This document shows, piece after piece, positions 59,551 to 64,000 of a DNA stretch of 64,000 nt; position 1 is the stretch's first letter; every line of letters begins with the position of its first letter. This DNA comes from Saprospiraceae bacterium. Its GTDB lineage: Bacteria; Bacteroidota; Bacteroidia; Chitinophagales; Saprospiraceae. Position numbers and translations under genes: made by a program. Under the pieces are notes generated by a model. That model saw only the letters and a program-made list of their open reading frames with translations, had not been told where the DNA came from and searched no databases. Where the stretch lies: NCBI GenBank assembly GCA_016716335.1, contig JADJWN010000021.1:1-64000 (forward strand). The letters run 5' to 3'.

Positions 59551-60525
59551 TCAAAACCTCACCAACACCCCTTCTATGATGTGCCTGGCTACTTCATTCA
59601 GTTCGGGGTGAGTACCTTTACGGGGGGAGCTCACTACCGAATATCCCTGCTTACCGTGGTAAATATTGAGTTCGCCCTGATCTTTATCTTTATAAAGCCT
59701 GATTTTTGCTCCATATTGTATGCTTTCTGTCTCTTTGATGATGATCCCATATCCGGCCAGCTCGTCTGCTATGGCAGGCAGTATGGCACTCACGTCGGGA
59801 TGGATAGGTCTTACCTCTGCAGTGGTACGTGGCCGGGTGTCCAGTTTAAGCAATATCTGTCTGTACACAGATGGTGCCAGATCGCCGGGTTTTGGGGGCT
59901 CTTTGTCAGACAGCTGAGGATCTGCCACATAATGTCCGGATATCCTATCCGTATCCAGAGCAATGGCATCGGGATTGTACCAGGCCTGTGGGTCGTGACA
60001 TATGAAGCTGATACGGCTTACATCACAGTTTTTGAGGTCTATATGATCGGTGATATGATACTGTGAGGCGAAGTCATAGCTGAAATACCGGTATAAAGCT
60101 GTGTATTGCTCTGCTGATGCTATGTCCTTGTCGAATGCAAAAAGCAGCTTGAGTCCGGCATTGCTGGGAGATACATAGCCCATCATCACTCTGGGGTCAG
60201 CCTTGCACTTTTGGAGAAGATCAGCGGGCAGTACATCCTGGTAGTCTATGTCTATGATGAGTCCACCGGCAGACTTGAAATTTCTAACACCTCTGTATGG
60301 CGGATCAAATACTGAGCACGAAAAAAAAGGCAACGAGGTCTTCATAGCTCTGTATCTCTCCTTGCTGTATCGCAGTACAGCTCTCAGGTTTTTGGTGAAG
60401 TCCACCAGGTCTCTGTCACCCCTGCATATCATTTCGTACACATCGGTAACCGTCATGAGTTGCAGAGGACCGGAATTGTTTTTACAATCTGTGCCAAAAC
60501 TGAGATTCCACGTCGGATTATTCAT
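59551..60525 (-). CDS. CRISPR-associated primase-polymerase (VirE/BT4734-like AEP)
   Basis: 324 residues. The N-terminal two thirds match the BT4734/VirE-N type of archaeo-eukaryotic primase: GLIIDIDYQD (metal-binding DxD) near residue 88, SPSNAGLKLLFAF near 120, and DVSRISFICHDPQAWYNPDA near 168. The last 100 residues are a separate small domain (VSAILPAIADELAGYGIIIKET). Such proteins are known as CRISPR-associated primase-polymerases in some type III loci, where they are linked to Cas1 and Cas2 and proposed to make DNA copies for spacer capture. It starts 3 bp after the cas1 stop and is followed by cas2. Confidence 0.85.
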   Translation of the reverse strand: MNNPTWNLSFGTDCKNNSGPLQLMTVTDVYEMICRGDRDLVDFTKNLRAVLRYSKERYRAMKTSLPFFSCSVFDPPYRGVRNFKSAGGLIIDIDYQDVLPADLLQKCKADPRVMMGYVSPSNAGLKLLFAFDKDIASAEQYTALYRYFSYDFASQYHITDHIDLKNCDVSRISFICHDPQAWYNPDAIALDTDRISGHYVADPQLSDKEPPKPGDLAPSVYRQILLKLDTRPRTTAEVRPIHPDVSAILPAIADELAGYGIIIKETESIQYGAKIRLYKDKDQGELNIYHGKQGYSVVSSPRKGTHPELNEVARHIIEGVLVRF

Positions 60526-60528
60526 CTT

Positions 60529-61566
60529 TCAGGTCATTTTGTAAGATGATTGAATACCGGTTTGTCCGGAAAAGTCAGGATCAGGATTGGATTTATGGGT
60601 CTGTATCAGTGAGGCCAGATCTGTGGCTGCTTTTTCCAGATGGATAAAGCGGCTGAATCTCTTTTTTTTATAATCTATCACCTCCTCAAAAAAATCGGTA
60701 AAATGCTGTATCAAAAATCTTTTGGCATCACCTTGCAGCCAGTAGGCTCCTTTGTCCACTTCGAAATGATGATCCTCGAGCACTTCATTGAAGCAAAGAT
60801 GGAATACCGTCCAGTCTGCCCAGGGTCTGAAGGGCTCTATCACATCATAGGTGAGCACAGGCCTGTTGTATTCATCCCGGTGAAAAAAACCGATAAACGG
60901 ATCCAGTCCTGCCTTGATCAATGCCGTCTCAATGTGCCCGTAGAGGATACCATAGACATAATTGAGCATAGCATTGACCATATCTAATGCAGGATGGCGG
61001 CTACGCCCGTCAAACTGGTATCTGAATGGTAAATGCCTGTTGACACATGCAAAGTACAGTCTGGCAGCCTGCCCTTCGAGAGCCCGCAGACGGGGAGCTG
61101 CTTCCTCCGGTCTGTCATCTTTGGACAGGGCAAATTTTTCGGTGATTTTGCGCATTTGATCTACAGTGTCCTTTATCAATGTATCATGCGGCTCGTCTAA
61201 CGACAGCAGACAAAAAAGCAACTCTATCTGATTTTCAATTTTTTCCACAAGCTGCTCTATGATCCAGGAGGTGATCTGCGGGCTTTTGGCAAAATCTATC
61301 TGCTGCTTGCGGATGGTGGATATGGAGCCAAACCTGTTGTTCCACAATCTGCCCACAGGCTTACCATTGCGTTCGGTGATCAGGAGGTCTATGCCCTGCT
61401 CCAGACAGGCATAAATGACATCTGTGCTGATGTGTACACTTCGGGTCAGAAAGATGGTTTTAATCTTACCAATCGGTACTTTATTAATCTTGTCTTCATG
61501 CTTGATAGAAAGCAGCCCGTCCTGTATCCGTACTGAGGTGCCGTAAGTATTAATGAATATCTGCAC
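60529..61566 (-). CDS. cas1: CRISPR integrase Cas1
   Basis: 345 residues. The N-terminal beta domain (INTYGTSVRIQDGLLSIKH...TIFLTRSVHISTDVIYACLEQGIDLLITERNGKPVGRL) is typical. The helical catalytic domain has the metal ligands Glu in RALEGQAARLYF near 170, His in GFFHRDEYNRPVLTYDVIEPFRPWAD near 243 and Asp in the same block. It integrates spacers together with Cas2. It sits 29 bp after a trypsin-like protease gene and immediately before the primase-polymerase, in one minus-strand run toward the array. Confidence 0.95.
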   Translation of the reverse strand: MQIFINTYGTSVRIQDGLLSIKHEDKINKVPIGKIKTIFLTRSVHISTDVIYACLEQGIDLLITERNGKPVGRLWNNRFGSISTIRKQQIDFAKSPQITSWIIEQLVEKIENQIELLFCLLSLDEPHDTLIKDTVDQMRKITEKFALSKDDRPEEAAPRLRALEGQAARLYFACVNRHLPFRYQFDGRSRHPALDMVNAMLNYVYGILYGHIETALIKAGLDPFIGFFHRDEYNRPVLTYDVIEPFRPWADWTVFHLCFNEVLEDHHFEVDKGAYWLQGDAKRFLIQHFTDFFEEVIDYKKKRFSRFIHLEKAATDLASLIQTHKSNPDPDFSGQTGIQSSYKMT

Positions 61567-61595
61567 TTTTATTTGATATTTTCAGAATAAATTAA

Positions 61596-62584
61596 TCATT
61601 TGAGTGAAATAAGATACCGATGATTAATTACCGGCATCTCTGTGACAGGAAGTTTTACAGGACTTACTTCGCGAAAACCAAGCACCTCAAATACTGATTG
61701 CCTGTCACGGAGCGACATTTCTGACGGATATTGAGATTTGTCCGCATCGATCTTATCCAAAATATCCTCATGAATGTGATGAATATTGACCGCAAATTGA
61801 GCATGGCAGCATCTCCCATTCCCCCGAATACCAATCCGGAGATACGACCATCCTCCGATATCAAAGGACCACCGCTGTTGCCATAGGTAACCGGAACATT
61901 GATCTGCAGTACCAAGCCATCCAGCCTCAATCCTGTGATTCTGCCTTCCGATAGCGTATAGTCCAGCCCCAGAGGATTGCCCATGGTGATGACAGGCTGA
62001 TGCATCTCCGGGGCTTGTTCGCTGATCTCCAATGGTCGCCCCTCCAGACCGGGCACATACAGGAGAGCATAATCCAGTAAGCTGTCATAGGCTATGATAT
62101 GCTTTACGGGGTAAATGTGCCCTGTGTGATCTTCCACTATCAAAAAATCGCTGTATCTGCTCACCACATGTGCATTGGTCAGCAACATATCAGGATGATA
62201 TATACAAAATGCAGTGCCGGCGGACCACTCAATGTTTTGCCCCTCCTCAGCTGACATTGCTTCATCGTCCCGGTCATCCTCCCATTCGACATACACTTCA
62301 GCTACCTGTGTCACAGTACCTGCATAAATCTTATACACAGAATTGTACAAATGACTGTATATACTGTCTCTGGATATGGGCTGCAGAGAACTCAGACGGA
62401 TACTCATGGAATCCATACCAGACCGCATAACAGCTATCCTTTCCAACAGATCTTCATTGTGTGTTGCCAAAGTTGCATTGGCGTACTCCAGTCTCAAAAG
62501 ATTCTGATGGGAATGGTACAAATATCCTGCTAAAGCCAGGAAACAGAAAAAAATGGCTGCAATACCGGTTTTCATAGTTTTCAA
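61596..62584 (-). CDS. Membrane-anchored trypsin-like serine protease (frameshifted near C-terminus)
   Basis: An N-terminal helix (AAIFFCFLALAGYLY) anchors the protein. A short coiled-coil linker (NLLRLEYANATLATHNEDLLERI) precedes a chymotrypsin-fold domain with the triad His in LLTNAHVVSRY near 140, Asp in LLDYALLYVPG near 171 and Ser in VTYGNSGGPLIS near 230, as in the S1/HtrA type. There is no PDZ domain. The raw frame ends at 61664 in a non-homologous tail. Adding a base to the run at 61794-61796 gives AMLNFAVNIHHIHEDILDKIDADKSQYPSE and a stop at 61596. It is the first gene of the cas1 run. Confidence 0.85.
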
Positions 62585-63109
62585 AATTTTTAAAATGTAA
62601 TTAAATCAAGACTTTACGAAAAAGCAAAATAGCCCCAAAGGATGCACTCATTTTGCATTGTAATTCTGAAAATGAAATTATTTTTACACCGGGTAAATTT
62701 TTATCCTTATATCCGGGAGCTGTATTATTTACAATTCAAGAATGGCAGAAAAGGCAAAAGATGGAGATATGGGTGCTGGGTGTTGGGTGTTAGGTGTTAG
62801 GTTTTAGGTTTTAGGTGTTGTGGTGTTGTGGTGTTGTGGTGTTGTGTTTTTAGGTTTTCGGTTTTCTGTTATCGGTGTTGTGGTGTTGTGGTGTTGGGTT
62901 TTAGGTTTTCGGTTTTAGGTGTTGGGTGTTAGGTTTTAGGTTTTCGGTTTTAGGTTATCGGTGTTGTGGTGTTGTGGTGTTGTGGTGTTGTGGTGTTCGG
63001 TGTTCGGTTTTCGGTGTTGTGGTGTTGTGGTGTTGGGTATTCGGTCTTGGGTGTTCGGTGAGGGGTGTAATGGATAAATTTGAAAAAAAAACATTAATAA
63101 TAAACAATT
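62585..63109. other. Intergenic between protease and WYL regulator
   Basis: About 185 bp of AT-rich sequence next to the protease start, then the G/T microsatellite tract, then 40 bp before the WYL start. Both divergent promoters should lie here; no clean consensus was found. Confidence 0.5.
62771..63069. repeat. G/T-rich low-complexity tract
   Basis: About 300 bp built from short interchangeable words such as GGTGTTGT, GGTGTTAGG, GGTTTTAGG and GGTTTTCGG, with almost no C on the plus strand. It looks like expansion and shuffling of an 8-9-bp microsatellite. Open frames across it are spurious. Confidence 0.9.
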
Positions 63110-64000
63110 ATGCCGGCGAATAAAAAAGCCACCATAAGGTACTATGTGATAGACAAATGCCTGAGGGACAAGTCCCGTATCTGGCACTGGGAAGACTTGC
63201 AGGCCGCAATCGCCACCCACCTGAGGGATTTTCAGGGTGAAGACTTGTTACCTTCCAAACGTACCATTCTGGGCGACCGCTAGGCTATGCGTAGCGGTGA
63301 GCTTGGATATATAGCCCCATAATACATACCAAATCCGAAGGGTACCGGTATGCAGAACCCGGATTTTCCATCTATAAATCCATGGTGCCTGCTGCTCCTG
63401 GCAGAGGTAATGCACGAGGTATTTGCCTTAGTCAAGCAATCTCTGGGCAACAGTAATCATCAGCTCCTGCAGGCGCTCAACAGACTGTCAGAATACATAC
63501 ACGTGCAGATAGATGCAGACTATACACCCGTGATCCAGCTGGAGCACAGTCTCAATGATCCCGGATACCGGTGGCTGGATACTTTTTATCACTTGGTCAA
63601 AAACCGCAAGGTGGTACGAATCGGCTATGCACCTTTTGAAGGTCCGGAAGCGGAGCATGTGCTGTCTCCCTGGTTTATCAGAGAGTACAACAACCGGTGG
63701 TATATCTACGGCCATCACCATGAAAGCGGCAATATGTACAATCTTGCATTGGACCGGGTACAATCAGTCAACGAATCACTGCGCCCCTATGTACCCTGTG
63801 ACCATGGATACGTACAGCAGCTATTCAGATATCTGTACGGTGTCACCATACCTGAAAATGCCGTCCCCATGAAATTTACCTTCCGCACCACCCTGCTGCT
63901 GGGAAAGTATATGGAGACCAAGCCTCTGCACCCTACACAACTGAAGCATGGCTACCAGGGTGGCCGAGCCATCTTCTCCGTCACGGTATATGACAACTAT
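63110..64000 (+). CDS. WYL-domain transcriptional regulator, partial, with disruptions
   Basis: The N-terminus MPANKKATIRYYVIDKCLRDKSRIWHWEDL...LLPSKRTILGD is the HTH part of the CRISPR-linked WYL regulators. After it come RxAMRSGELGYIAP, then WYL-domain sequence VVRIGYAPFEGPEAEHVLSPWFIREYNNRWYIYGHH...LALDRVQSV running to the window edge. A TAG at 63281-63283 replaces the expected Gln of DxQAMRS. A segment from about 63315 to 63390 (HTKSEGYRYAEPGFSIYKS) is readable only in the next frame, so two compensating indels are implied. WYL proteins often bind ligands and control CRISPR loci; divergence from the protease-cas1 run supports that role. Confidence 0.75.

Noticed and set aside
62926..63220. 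Frames across the G/T tract on both strands
   Set aside because: Low-complexity translation only.
63276..63298. Inverted repeat ACCGCTA/TAGCGGT as a possible mobile insertion in the WYL gene
   Set aside because: The codons across it align one-to-one with the conserved DxQAMRS motif, so nothing has been inserted; the stop is a point change.

Overview
The window comes from the chromosome of a Bacteroidota bacterium, most likely in or near the Saprospiria. The signs are promoters of the TAnnTTTG (-7) / TTTG (-33) type, a secreted metalloprotease ending in a type IX secretion sorting domain, type III glutamine synthetase, bbp2-type porin and DUF2490 proteins, and little Shine-Dalgarno signal. 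It is AT-rich and otherwise ordinary chromosome, carrying one very large CRISPR locus at the right.

Layout. 1-4.7 kb: a sigma-54 response regulator (cut by the window edge), an M20 amidohydrolase, a membrane glycosyltransferase and recR. 4.9-20.5 kb: a ferredoxin, then an uptake [NiFe]-hydrogenase island. It holds structural genes hyaA-hyaB-hyaC and a maturation protease, hypF, a FecBCD-type metal ABC transporter, hypD and hypE on the minus strand, with hypA-hypB-hypC and an MFS transporter divergent on the plus strand. The small subunit has the six-cysteine proximal cluster of O2-tolerant enzymes. 21-32.9 kb: surface and unknown proteins, a MORN protein, a KtrB-KtrA-porin potassium operon, tRNA-Glu with a tandem 157-bp element, an SDR and a dicarboxylate symporter. 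33-33.85 kb: a palindrome-rich repeat cluster. 34-48.5 kb: the type IX-secreted metalloprotease, glnN, a SMUG2-like glycosylase, an MFS-trehalase pair, a dienelactone hydrolase, two thioredoxin-fold proteins and a lipoprotein. 48.75-58.82 kb: a CRISPR array of about 130 36-bp repeats. 58.9-62.6 kb: one minus-strand run of a membrane-anchored trypsin-like protease, cas1, a CRISPR-associated primase-polymerase and cas2, followed by the array. 63.1 kb to the end: a divergent WYL-domain regulator.

The most unusual feature is in the array. In the older half, and at a few later sites, about 18 repeats carry hairpin-forming inserts at one fixed point. That point directly abuts or lies 2 nt from the last 8 nt (ATTAAGAC, minus strand), which would be the crRNA 5' handle. 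One insert class is tied to one recurring spacer present six times. No interference (effector) genes lie in the window, so the module must work with effectors elsewhere or be adaptation-only.

Caution on gene integrity. At least ten otherwise well-conserved genes carry single-base indels, mostly in homopolymers, or isolated stops: the response regulator, recR, hypE, hypD, the ABC permease, the hydrogenase large subunit and cytochrome b, the DUF2490 gene, the metalloprotease, the trypsin-like protease and the WYL regulator. The even spread over housekeeping genes fits residual long-read assembly error better than decay. I therefore annotate them as whole genes and give the break positions.
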